This document shows positions 25,509 to 33,434 of a stretch of DNA of 64,000 nucleotides, one piece after another. The DNA is from Variovorax sp. SG517. Its GTDB lineage: Bacteria > Pseudomonadota > Gammaproteobacteria > Burkholderiales > Burkholderiaceae_C. The position numbers were made by a program, and so were the translations under genes. The stretch spans positions 248,001 through 312,000 of the forward strand of contig NZ_JABMJG010000007.1 of NCBI RefSeq assembly GCF_013376045.1, read 5' to 3'. Numbering within the stretch: the stretch's first letter is position 1; the number at the start of each line of letters is the position of its first letter. Under the pieces are notes generated by a model. The model saw nothing but the letters and a program-made list of their open reading frames with translations. It made no database searches and was not told the DNA's origin.

Positions 25509-26874
25509 AGAAGCCTTGCAGGTACCAGCGGACCTCGCCGGAAGAAAAACGCGCTGCGGGCCGCTCGCGGAAGATCCACACCAGCCCGGCCTCGGGGCTT
25601 TCCGCGACGTAGTAGTCGCGCATCGCGGGCTGGCCGCCTTCTTCCTTGTCGCCCCACCAGCCGGTTTCGACACGCTGCGGGCCGATCAGCCGACTCAGCG
25701 GGCCGCGGTAGCAGGGGCGCTCGCCGTCCATTTCTAGCAGCAGCGGCTCGGGCAACAGCCACGGCGGGTAGACGGCGTCGGGCTGCGAGGCCGCTGCGGC
25801 AGCCGCCTTCCGGCTCTTGTCGCCGGCCGGCTTCTCCTTGTCCTTTTCCTTCTGCAATGCAGGCCGCCACGCCTGCTTGCGCTCGGGCCGGTGGTCGGCC
25901 TGCGCAGACGGCACCACCACCTGCTGCGGACCGAGCCGCACGCTGAGCCGCTCGACCATCTCGTGCAGCCTGTCGCCCTTGCGGTTGTCTTCCGGCAGGA
26001 AGCTGGTGCTGGCGCCGGCCCACGGGTCGGTCTCGAGCGTGCGCAGCCTGATCCAGCTCGCGGGCGCGGCCAGCGTGGCGAGGGCCAGCTTTTCGGACAG
26101 CAACCGGCGCAGGTGCGCCATGTCCTGCGTGGGTTCTGCCGTGCGCACGGTGAGCTGCTCGTGCGGCGGCAGGTTCACGCCGTTGAAGCGCCGCAGGTCG
26201 AGCGTCCATTGCAGCTCCAGCGCACGCACGCCGCGTTGGCGGGCGCGCAGCCAGAGCTGCAGCGAGGTCAGCAGCCGGTTGGCCGACCACATGAGTTCGG
26301 GCGCGGTCTCGGCCAGCGCGGGCAGCTCCAGCTTCTGCTCGAACACGTCGGGCAGCGTGAGCCATGAATGGCTTTCGGGGCGAAGGCCCCAGGCGATGTC
26401 TAGCGCCTCGCGAAGCCCGGTGCCGAAGCGCCGCGTGAGCCCGCCGCGCGGCAGCGCCGCCACATCGCCCCAGGTGCGGCAACCCAGGCGCGCCAGCAGG
26501 TCGAGGTGCTCATGCGCGGCGCTCAGCGTGTCGAGCGGAAGGCCGGCAGGCACGTCCTTCGGGCGCTTCTCGTCGCGCACGAACAGTCGCAGCCGCGCCA
26601 ATGCGATCAGGCTGGTGGCGCCCTGCGTGCCCAGCATGCGCGCGTCGGGCGCGGGGTTGTCGGCCTGCAGCAGGCGCATGAGCTGCATACGCCCGCCCCA
26701 GAGGCGCTCGCAGGCGGAGACTTCGAGCATCAGCGCCTCGTCGAGCCAGGCGACGTGGGGCGTGTACTTCAGGGCCCACCAGCCCAGAGCCTCGGGCGTG
26801 GGCATGGTCGCCAGGGCATCGGGCGTGTCTGGCGTGCCGGCTTCAGGCAACCACCGCAAGGCGATCCAGTGCAT
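25501..26874 (-). CDS. imuB: ImuB, Y-family polymerase-like mutasome hub
   Basis: 457-residue inactive Y-family polymerase relative that joins ImuA, DnaE2 and the sliding clamp. The N-terminus (MHWIALRWLP) lacks the catalytic DxD-type start of true Y polymerases, as expected for ImuB. HhH-like LARLGCRTWGDVAALPRGGL lies near 130. The C-terminal part has the family ending RDYYVAESPEAGLVWIFRER and WYLQGFYA. A Lys/Ala-rich linker (KEKDKEKPAGDKSRKAAAAA) near 345-365 is specific to this copy. It overlaps imuA by 32 bases and dnaE2 by 8, so the three are one transcript. Confidence 0.93.
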   Translation of the reverse strand: MHWIALRWLPEAGTPDTPDALATMPTPEALGWWALKYTPHVAWLDEALMLEVSACERLWGGRMQLMRLLQADNPAPDARMLGTQGATSLIALARLRLFVRDEKRPKDVPAGLPLDTLSAAHEHLDLLARLGCRTWGDVAALPRGGLTRRFGTGLREALDIAWGLRPESHSWLTLPDVFEQKLELPALAETAPELMWSANRLLTSLQLWLRARQRGVRALELQWTLDLRRFNGVNLPPHEQLTVRTAEPTQDMAHLRRLLSEKLALATLAAPASWIRLRTLETDPWAGASTSFLPEDNRKGDRLHEMVERLSVRLGPQQVVVPSAQADHRPERKQAWRPALQKEKDKEKPAGDKSRKAAAAAASQPDAVYPPWLLPEPLLLEMDGERPCYRGPLSRLIGPQRVETGWWGDKEEGGQPAMRDYYVAESPEAGLVWIFRERPAARFSSGEVRWYLQGFYA

Positions 26875-27649
26875 CCTGGCCTCCTTTCCATGCGTCGATG
26901 CGCACCACCGTGGCCGAGGCTGCCGGTTCGCCCGCAGGGGCCACGCCCTGCTGCTGCAGGCGCAGCTTGCGCCGCAGCCGGGCGGCGGCCAGCAGCGCGG
27001 CCATGCGCTCGTTGCGGGCAGGCAGCATCACCGGCGCGGCCAGCGGCGGGCCTCGGCGCTTGAGGATGTGCAGTTCGATCTGCGACGCATCGGCTTCGCT
27101 GCGATCGGCCCGGATGCGCAGCCGCGCGGGCGATGCCGACAGCGCCACCGACTCGGGCCGGCACACGAAGAGCAGCACCTCGTGCTGCGCGGCCGCCAGC
27201 TGCAGCCGCCGCAACTCGCCCACCCGCGCCTGCGGCAGCCAGGCGACGACGGCGGACACGTCGGCGCAGCGCAGCGCCTGCTCACAGGCCCACAGCCGCG
27301 CGGCCGGGGCCTCGCTGCGCACCCACATCAGCGCCTCCACCGGCAGCCCCTGCGCCGCGAGCGACGCGCCGCAGGGCTCGTAGGGCGCGCCGATCAGCAC
27401 CACCGGCCCGCCCCGCGCGGCCACCGCCTGCGCCAGCGCGAGCAGCAGCAGCCGCCAGACATGAGCCTCGGGCGCGGGCAGCAGCAGTTCCGTCATCGCG
27501 CCGACCGGCCAGCCGCCGCCCGGCAGCTCGGCGTCGAGCGCAGCATGGCCGGTGGCGACGACCTGAGCGTCGGCCAACCCGAGCTCGTCGGCGTGCCAGA
27601 CGCCGCGGCCCGCGGCAGCGGAAAAGGAATCGAGGAAAGGAAGGCCCAT
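26843..27649 (-). CDS. imuA: ImuA, RecA/SulA-like mutasome component
   Basis: 268-residue RecA-fold protein of the damage mutagenesis cassette. The start is taken as ATG 27649 (MGLPFLDSF); a further in-frame ATG at 27676 lies inside the LexA box and would not be on most transcripts. Residues 40-90 hold GGGWPVGAMTELLLPAPEAH and ARGGPVVLIGAPYEP, a RecA-like core without a canonical Walker A. The family is often labelled SulA-like. It is the first gene of the imuA-imuB-dnaE2 operon, with its SOS operator ending 13 bases upstream. Confidence 0.9.
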   Translation of the reverse strand: MGLPFLDSFSAAAGRGVWHADELGLADAQVVATGHAALDAELPGGGWPVGAMTELLLPAPEAHVWRLLLLALAQAVAARGGPVVLIGAPYEPCGASLAAQGLPVEALMWVRSEAPAARLWACEQALRCADVSAVVAWLPQARVGELRRLQLAAAQHEVLLFVCRPESVALSASPARLRIRADRSEADASQIELHILKRRGPPLAAPVMLPARNERMAALLAAARLRRKLRLQQQGVAPAGEPAASATVVRIDAWKGGQDALDRLAVVA

Positions 27650-27662
27650 GGCGATGACTGTT

Positions 27663-27682
27663 AACTGTATTTTCATACAGTA
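27663..27682. promoter_or_regulatory. LexA (SOS) box of imuA-imuB-dnaE2
   Basis: AACTGTATTTTCATACAGTA on the plus strand has the perfect core CTGT-N8-ACAG. It sits 13 bases before the imuA start, so repressor would block the promoter or transcription start. No clear -35/-10 is assigned. The remainder up to the CmcJ-like gene at 27834 shows no other site. Confidence 0.9.
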
Positions 27683-27833
27683 TTTCGCAGCCTACAACAG
27701 GAACGCCGCTTTCCCTGTTTTTCTTCTTTACCGTCGGCCTTCACATTCCTGAAGCTCATGCGAAGGCGAAAAGAAGTCGTTTGAGCCCGGGGCGCCGCTT
27801 CGCTCCAATGGCCCCATCCACAAGGAGCCACGC

Positions 27834-28670
27834 ATGACCACCCAGAGCACCGTCACCGCAGGCCTGAACTACCTCCAGCCCTCCGCCCTGCGCCCCTTCA
27901 GCTACACCTTCCAGCCCCCGCCCGACACGCCATGGGAAAGCGGCAGCTACGAGCTGCGCCCCATGCCGATCGCCGACGCGCGCACCGCCGCCACGCCGCC
28001 CGACATCGAGCGCGAGGGCTTCGTGCTGCGCGATGCGCCCACGGCCGTGCGCGACTTCCTCGACGACGCGGAGGTCGAGGCCGTCTACCACCGCGAGGTG
28101 GCCGAACTGGCGCTGGCCGTCACCGGCGGCGCGCGCGCCTATGTGTTCGACCACCTGGTGCGCCGGCGCGAGGCCGACCGCGCCGCTTTAAGCTTCGGCC
28201 GCCGCGCGACCGACGGCCGGGCCGCCGCCAACGGCCGCATCCACAACGACTACACAGAGGAATCGGGCCGCCGAAGACTCGCGCTGGTGCTGACCGACCC
28301 CGAAGAGGCCGCAGCCGTGCGGCGCTACTGCATCGTCAATGTCTGGCGCTCGATCAAGGGGCCGGTGCTCGACACGCCGCTGGCCGTGTGCGACGCGCGC
28401 TCGGTGATGGCGAAGGACCTGGTCAGCGCAGAGGTGCGCTATCCGCGCCGCACCGGCGAGATCTATCTGGCGACGCATTCGCCCACGCACCGCTGGTCGT
28501 ACTTCTCCGCGATGGACCGGCACGAGGCGCTGGTCTTCAAGCAGTACGACTCGCAACTCGGCGGCGTCTCGCGCTACACGCCGCACGCGGCCTTCGACCA
28601 CCCCGAAACGCCCGCCGACGCGCCGCTGCGCGAGAGCATCGAGGCCCGCTGCCTGGTGGTGTTCGAATGA
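27834..28670 (+). CDS. CmcJ/NvfI-family (AsaB-like) oxidoreductase/hydroxylase-like protein
   Basis: 278-residue protein of the family that includes cephamycin CmcJ and fungal AsaB/GA4-desaturase-like enzymes. Features are RAYVFDHLVRRRE near 102, HNDYTEESG near 137 (possible metal His), YCIVNVWRSIKGPVLDTPLA near 165-185 and WSYFSAMDRHEALVFKQYDS near 225. AAGGAG lies seven bases before ATG 27834. It is coupled by ATGA overlap to the isomerase-like gene. In other bacteria this family appears both in secondary metabolism and as a lone gene; the substrate is unknown here. Confidence 0.85.
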   Translation: MTTQSTVTAGLNYLQPSALRPFSYTFQPPPDTPWESGSYELRPMPIADARTAATPPDIEREGFVLRDAPTAVRDFLDDAEVEAVYHREVAELALAVTGGARAYVFDHLVRRREADRAALSFGRRATDGRAAANGRIHNDYTEESGRRRLALVLTDPEEAAAVRRYCIVNVWRSIKGPVLDTPLAVCDARSVMAKDLVSAEVRYPRRTGEIYLATHSPTHRWSYFSAMDRHEALVFKQYDSQLGGVSRYTPHAAFDHPETPADAPLRESIEARCLVVFE

Positions 28671-29275
28671 GCGCCGCACTCGAGTTCTGGTTCGACTTCG
28701 GCAGCAACTACAGCTACCTGAGCACCATGCGCATCGAAGCCGATGCCGCCGCGCACGGCATCGCCGTCCGCTGGCGGCCCTTCCTGCTGGGGCCGATCTT
28801 CCGTTCCTTCGGCTGGGAGTCTTCGCCCTTCGTGCTGCAGAGGGAAAAGGGCGACTACACCTGGAAGGACATGGCCCGCCAGTGCCGCAAGTACGGCCTG
28901 CCGTGGCAGCGGCCAACCCACTTTCCGCGCCCGGCCGTGCTGCCGCTTCGCATCGCGCTGGTGGGTGCCTCGCAGCCGTGGATGGGCGAGTTCTGCCGCC
29001 GCACCATGTCGATGAATTTCGCCGAGGACCGCGACATCGATTCGCCCCAGGCAATGCACGAGCTGCTGGGCTCGCTCGGCCTGCCGGCGCACCGCGTCAT
29101 CGAGGAGGCGCTGTCGGACACCAACAAGCTGCGGCTGCGGCAACAGACCGAGACGGCGGCCGAGAAAGGCATCTTCGGCGCGCCCACGTTCTTCGTGGAC
29201 GACGAGATGTTCTGGGGCAACGACCGGCTCGACGAGGCGATCGCGTTCTGCAAGGCGCAGGCCTCAGCCGACTGA
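28667..29275 (+). CDS. 2-hydroxychromene-2-carboxylate isomerase-like (DsbA-fold) protein
   Basis: 202-residue thioredoxin/DsbA-fold GSH-dependent isomerase. The N-terminus EFWFDFGSNYSYLS has the catalytic Ser position of HCCA isomerases and no CxxC. Also seen are WRPFLLGPIFRSFGW and the family end GIFGAPTFFVDDEMFWGNDRL. The start overlaps the CmcJ-like stop (ATGA), so the two proteins are made together. The stop overlaps the tail of the convergent LysR by 12 bases. A naphthalene pathway is not visible around it, so the true substrate may be another aromatic or thiol-linked compound. Confidence 0.9.
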   Translation: MSAALEFWFDFGSNYSYLSTMRIEADAAAHGIAVRWRPFLLGPIFRSFGWESSPFVLQREKGDYTWKDMARQCRKYGLPWQRPTHFPRPAVLPLRIALVGASQPWMGEFCRRTMSMNFAEDRDIDSPQAMHELLGSLGLPAHRVIEEALSDTNKLRLRQQTETAAEKGIFGAPTFFVDDEMFWGNDRLDEAIAFCKAQASAD

Positions 29276-30178
29276 CGACCTTCGCGCCTCGTCCACCAGC
29301 CATTCGGCGACGTGGCGCACGTCCTCGCGCGGCGATTCCTCCGCCTGGATCAGCCAGTAGGCATGGCCCGAGGGCTGCTCCGGCACCGGCGCGGCGATGC
29401 GCACCAGCCGGTTCTCGTCGAGCAGCGGCTGGATCAGCTCCAGCCGCCCCAGCGCCACGCCCTGCCCGGCCAGCGCGGCCTGGATCAGCTGGTCGTACTG
29501 GTTGAAGTGCAACACCGCCTGCGGCTTCGCGTCGGCCCAGCCCACCGCCGCGAGCCAGTCCTTCCACTGCAGCCAGGGGTGCTGTGGATCGTCGAAGGCC
29601 AGAAGGCACTGGCCGGACAGCACACCGGGCCCATCGAGCGAGCGCAGCCCGAGCGAGGGGTGCGCGACCGGCGCCACCGTCTCCCCGAAGAGCCGCACCG
29701 ACCCGGCCGGCGCCAGCGCGGGCGTGGTGTAGCGGATGGCCAGGTCGATGCCCTCGTTGCGCAGGTCGGCCAGCCGGTTGTTGGAGGACACACGTACGTC
29801 CACGCCCGGATGCAGCTTCTGCACCTTGCCCAGCCGCGGCAGCAGCCACAGCCCCGTCATGCCGATGCTCGCGCTCAGCGTCACGGGGCGCTGCTCGCCG
29901 GACTGGCGGATGCCGCCCATCACGTCCTGCAGCTGCTGCACGGCGCCGTCGGCGCTGCGAAAGAGCCGCTCGCCCTCGGGCGTGAACGAGATCGAGCGGT
30001 GCCCGCGCACCAGCAGCGCGACGCCGAGCTGCGATTCGAGCGCGTGGATCTGCTTGCTGACCGCCGACTGCGTGAGGCACAGGTCCTGCGCAGCGAGCGA
30101 GATGCTCATGCGCCGACCCACCGCGACGAAGCCCCGCACCAGGTCCAGCGAAGGCATGCGAAGCAGGGAGAGTGGCAT
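29264..30178 (-). CDS. LysR-family regulator (GcvA-like)
   Basis: LTTR of about 304 residues. The HTH is at residues 10-65 (LVRGFVAVGRRMSISLAAQD, QSAVSKQIHALESQLGVALL). The effector domain has VTLSASIGMTGLWLLPRL and ends with a W/Y-rich face typical of the GcvA/AmpR group. The start is uncertain: ATG 30184, 30178 and 30157 are all in frame, without a strong ribosome site. It is divergent from the aldo/keto reductase, with about 90 bases between them, and probably regulates it. Confidence 0.88.
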   Translation of the reverse strand: MPLSLLRMPSLDLVRGFVAVGRRMSISLAAQDLCLTQSAVSKQIHALESQLGVALLVRGHRSISFTPEGERLFRSADGAVQQLQDVMGGIRQSGEQRPVTLSASIGMTGLWLLPRLGKVQKLHPGVDVRVSSNNRLADLRNEGIDLAIRYTTPALAPAGSVRLFGETVAPVAHPSLGLRSLDGPGVLSGQCLLAFDDPQHPWLQWKDWLAAVGWADAKPQAVLHFNQYDQLIQAALAGQGVALGRLELIQPLLDENRLVRIAAPVPEQPSGHAYWLIQAEESPREDVRHVAEWLVDEARRSSVG

Positions 30179-30269
30179 TCCCATGGTGAATATGAGGCAG
30201 CGAAAAGGCGGATTGGAGCACAGGGTGAGGCATCGCGCCCGCCGTCGCGCCACCGGATACTGGCCGGCG

Positions 30270-31208
30270 ATGCCACCCCGGAACGACCTCCCCGCCCTCA
30301 CCCGCGCCGAACTGCTCCGCCTGGGCGTCGCGCTGTGCGCCGGCGCCGCGTTTCCGGCCTTCGCCCAACCCCCGTCCCAGCCCACGATGAACACCCGCCC
30401 CATTCCCTCCACCAAGGAAGCGCTGCCCGTGATCGGCTGCGGCACCTGGATCGGCTTCGACCAGCGCCCCGGCAGCGAGGAATACGCGCGCCTGCCCGGC
30501 GTGCTCGACGCCCTGTTCGCGGCCGGCGGCACCTTGATCGACAGCTCGCCGATGTACGGCCGCTCCGAGGAAACCACCGGCGAGTTGCTGGCCGCATCGA
30601 AGCAGCAGGCCCGGGCCTTCCTCGCCACCAAGGTCTGGACCTCGGGCCGCGAGGCCGGCATCGCGCAGATGGAGCAGTCGTTCGCACGGCTACGCACGCA
30701 GCGCATGGACCTGATGCAGGTGCACAACCTCGTCGACTGGCGCACGCACCTCGCCACGCTGCGCGGCTGGAAGGACCAGGGCCGCGTGCGCTACATCGGC
30801 ATCACGCACTACACCGCTTCGGCCTACGGCGAGGTCGAGGCGGTGCTGAAGGCAGCGAAGCTCGACTTCCTGCAGATCAACTACTCGCTCGATGCGCGCG
30901 AAGCCGAGCAGCGGCTGCTGCCACTGGCCGCCGAGCGTGGGCTGGCGGTGATCGTCAACATGCCCTTCGGCGGCGGCGGACTGCTGCGCCGGCTGCGCGA
31001 CAAGCCGCTGCCGCCATGGGCCGCCGAGATCGGCTGCACCAGCTGGGCGCAGGTGCTGCTGAAGTTCGTGCTGAGCCACCCGGCCGTGACCTGCACGATC
31101 CCGGGCACCAGCCGCCGCGAGCACATGGCCGACAACGCGGCGGCCGGCGCGGGCAGCTTTCCCGACGCGGCCTTCTGGCGCCGCGAGGCGGCCGCTATTC
31201 GAACTTGA
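30270..31208 (+). CDS. Aldo/keto reductase with N-terminal export-type signal
   Basis: 312-residue NAD(P)H-dependent aldo/keto reductase. The N-terminus from MPPRNDLPAL runs into LGVALCAGAAFPAFAQP, a likely signal peptide cleaved near residue 33, unusual for this family but recurrent in Burkholderiales. The core has GTLIDSSPMYGRSEE (catalytic Asp/Tyr), FLATKVWTS (Lys), DLMQVHNLVDW (His) and PGTSRREHMADN (cofactor). A periplasmic oxidoreductase is suggested. Its end overlaps the convergent Bug receptor gene by 14 bases. Confidence 0.88.
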   Translation: MPPRNDLPALTRAELLRLGVALCAGAAFPAFAQPPSQPTMNTRPIPSTKEALPVIGCGTWIGFDQRPGSEEYARLPGVLDALFAAGGTLIDSSPMYGRSEETTGELLAASKQQARAFLATKVWTSGREAGIAQMEQSFARLRTQRMDLMQVHNLVDWRTHLATLRGWKDQGRVRYIGITHYTASAYGEVEAVLKAAKLDFLQINYSLDAREAEQRLLPLAAERGLAVIVNMPFGGGGLLRRLRDKPLPPWAAEIGCTSWAQVLLKFVLSHPAVTCTIPGTSRREHMADNAAAGAGSFPDAAFWRREAAAIRT

Positions 31209-32157
31209 CGTTGTGCTCGCGCACGGTGGCGCCGAAGGCGTCGTACTGCGTGCGGAAGAACTCGGCGAACTTTCCGGGGCTCATGCCGTAGCCCTCGAAG
31301 CCCTGCTGCACCAGCTGCGCGTGCACCTCGGGGCGCTTCAGCGTGTTCTGAAGCTCCTGCGAGAGCCTGTCGGTGATCGCCTGCGGCAACCCCGGCGGGC
31401 CGAAGAAGCCGGCCCAGGGCGTGATGGTGAGCTTGCCCAGCCCCAGCTCGCCGCCCGTGGGCACGTCGGGCAACAGGGCGCTGCGCTGCGGCAGCAGCGT
31501 CACCAGCGCGCGGATGCGCCCTTCCTTCACGAAGCCCGGCGCCAGCGTGCCGGTGGTGAACATCATCTGGATCTGCCCGCCCAGCAGATCGGTCATGGCC
31601 TGCATGTCGCCCTTGTAGCGCGCGTTAACCACCTTGCGGTCACCCAGCAGCTGCAGCATCGCGAGCTCCGAGGCGCTGTTGCTCGACGCCGAATTGAGCG
31701 CGCCGGGCTTCGACGCAACCAGCGCCAGCAGCTCGTTCACGCTCTTCACCGGCAGGCTCGCAGGCACCACCAGGAACATCGAGAACTGCCCGGCCGAGCT
31801 GATCGGCGTGAAGGCCTTGAAGGGGTCGTAGGGCGGCGTCGGCCGCAGCGTGGGCGCGGCCACCATGGCGGTGTTGGTGCCCATCAGCAGCGTGTAGCCG
31901 TCTGGCCTGGCCGACGATGTGGCCTGCGCGGCGAGCACGCCGTCGGCGCCGGGGCGGTTCTCCACGATCACCTGCTGGCCGAGCTGCTTGGCCAGCCCCT
32001 CCGCGATGATGCGCGAGAGCACGTCGGCCCCGCCGCCGGCCGCGAAGCCGACGATCAGCTTCAGCGGCTTGTTGGGGAACGCATCGGCGCTCCATGCCGC
32101 CGTGCCGGGCAGTGCCGCGGCCGCGAGGGCCGCCAGGGTCAGGGTTCTGCGTCGCAT
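31195..32157 (-). CDS. Bug-family tripartite tricarboxylate receptor
   Basis: 320-residue periplasmic solute receptor (TctC/Bug). The signal peptide MRRRTLTLAALAAAALPGTAAWSADA is cleaved near residue 25. Family motifs are KPLKLIVGFAAGGGADVLSR, VIVENRPGADGVLAA and WAGFFGPPGLP. A GGAGG sits upstream of ATG 32157. It follows the porin gene by 14 bases, so outer-membrane entry and periplasmic capture are encoded together. No TctA/TctB membrane genes are nearby. The ligand is probably a carboxylate handled by the adjacent catabolic genes (inference). Confidence 0.93.
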   Translation of the reverse strand: MRRRTLTLAALAAAALPGTAAWSADAFPNKPLKLIVGFAAGGGADVLSRIIAEGLAKQLGQQVIVENRPGADGVLAAQATSSARPDGYTLLMGTNTAMVAAPTLRPTPPYDPFKAFTPISSAGQFSMFLVVPASLPVKSVNELLALVASKPGALNSASSNSASELAMLQLLGDRKVVNARYKGDMQAMTDLLGGQIQMMFTTGTLAPGFVKEGRIRALVTLLPQRSALLPDVPTGGELGLGKLTITPWAGFFGPPGLPQAITDRLSQELQNTLKRPEVHAQLVQQGFEGYGMSPGKFAEFFRTQYDAFGATVREHNVKFE

Positions 32158-32171
32158 GGGATGCCTCCGCT

Positions 32172-33305
32172 TCAGAAGAGATGGCGTACGCCGAATTCCC
32201 AGCCGGTCGAGCGATGCCCGACCGCCGGTGCCACGCCGCCGCTGACCACGTAGCGCCCCTGCCCGCTGTTCATCAGCCGTGCGTAGGTGCCGTAGAGCGC
32301 GGTGCGCTTCGACAGGTTGTGCACGTAGCCGATGCCGAACTGCCGCGCGTCGTCGCGGTTGCGCGGCATGCCGTTGGCGTTGCGCAGGCTCTCGTCGCTG
32401 CGGTCGTCGAGGTAGGCGTAGCTGATGCGGATGCGCCCGACCTCGAAGGCCGGGATGTGCGCACCGATCTCGGCCGTGTTCTTGCGCACCGTGCCGGCCG
32501 CCAGCTTCACCGTCACCTTGTTGTAGAGCGCGAAGAACTTGGCGAAGCCCGCGTCCCACGAGCCGCCGATATTGGCGTGCGTGTAGTTGCCGACGGTGGC
32601 GGTGGCGTTGAATTTCGAGCGCGTGACCGCCGCCGCCACGTCGAAGGCGCCCGATGCGAAGCCGAAGCGCGCTCCGGCGAAGTTGCCGTCGTGGCGGTTC
32701 GCCAGGGTCGAGTCGTTCTCGCCGGTGCCCACCATCGCCATGCCGTAGAAGCCGCCGAGGTTGGGCGGCAGCCAGTAGCTCACGGTGTTGCTGCCGGTGA
32801 TGGTGGTGGGCAGCGGCCCCGTGCCCACGGCCGCGAAGGTCAGGTTGCCCGCGCGCGCCACGCCGTTGGCGTTGAAGGGGTCGAAGTAGATGCTGTTGTA
32901 GTGCGTGGGAATGAAGTCGTGGCCCAGCCGCAGTTCGCCCAGCGTGTCGGACGAGAGGCTCACGAAGGACATGCGGTCGAAGGTGATCGGGCCCGCCGTG
33001 CCCGCGCCGCTGGCCTGGTTGTTGGAATTGCTCGGGCGGCCGGTGCCGGTGTCGGGGTTCAGGCTGCCTTCGAGCCAGAAGCCCGCGCGCAGGCCGCCGC
33101 CCAGGTCCTCGGTGCCGCGAAAGCCCAGCCGGCTGGTGGAGAGCCCGCCGTTCGACAGCGCCTTCACCGAGCCGCCGCCCGGGCCTGCGCCGTTCGTGTA
33201 CTGGATGCCGAGGTCCATCACGCCGAACACGGTCACGCTGGATTGGGCCTGTGCCACGCCGGCGCCGGCCAGCCCCAGCGCCGACCACATCAAGATTCTC
33301 TTCAT
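32172..33305 (-). CDS. Gram-negative porin (Omp32-like)
   Basis: 377-residue outer-membrane trimeric porin of the betaproteobacterial type. The signal peptide ends at VAQA, followed by QSSVTVFGVMDLGIQY, the classic first strand. An alternating beta pattern follows throughout, with the terminal strand STGWEFGVRHLF ending in Phe for BAM recognition. It stands between the dehydratase and Bug genes in the catabolic cluster. A strong hairpin lies upstream, so it may have its own expression level. Confidence 0.93.
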   Translation of the reverse strand: MKRILMWSALGLAGAGVAQAQSSVTVFGVMDLGIQYTNGAGPGGGSVKALSNGGLSTSRLGFRGTEDLGGGLRAGFWLEGSLNPDTGTGRPSNSNNQASGAGTAGPITFDRMSFVSLSSDTLGELRLGHDFIPTHYNSIYFDPFNANGVARAGNLTFAAVGTGPLPTTITGSNTVSYWLPPNLGGFYGMAMVGTGENDSTLANRHDGNFAGARFGFASGAFDVAAAVTRSKFNATATVGNYTHANIGGSWDAGFAKFFALYNKVTVKLAAGTVRKNTAEIGAHIPAFEVGRIRISYAYLDDRSDESLRNANGMPRNRDDARQFGIGYVHNLSKRTALYGTYARLMNSGQGRYVVSGGVAPAVGHRSTGWEFGVRHLF

Positions 33306-33380
33306 GGTTTCCTTGTCTCCTGCTTCTTTTCTTGGGTTGAAAACTCTGTCGAACTAACGAAGGCGCGCAGGGCTGCGCCA

Positions 33381-33407
33381 CCGGGTGCGGACGGGGGTCC
33401 GCACCGG
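33381..33407 (-). terminator. Strong hairpin between dehydratase and porin genes
   Basis: GGTGCGGAC (33384-33392) and GTCCGCACC (33397-33405) form nine perfect pairs around a GGGG loop, and the stem extends outward with one bulge. No U-tract follows, so this may be a terminator, an attenuator or a 3'-end stabiliser for the upstream dehydratase mRNA. A second weak hairpin lies at 33362-33379. Confidence 0.5.
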
Positions 33408-33434
33408 TTGGCGAAAGCCTGGGTTGAAAAAGGC

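Noticed and set aside
22128..25946. 1272-codon plus-strand open frame
   Set aside because: Antisense to dnaE2 and imuB, which have clear catalytic and family motifs.
29736..30269. N-terminal extension of the aldo/keto reductase frame
   Set aside because: It runs antisense through the LysR gene; a signal-peptide start at 30270 gives the complete family domain.
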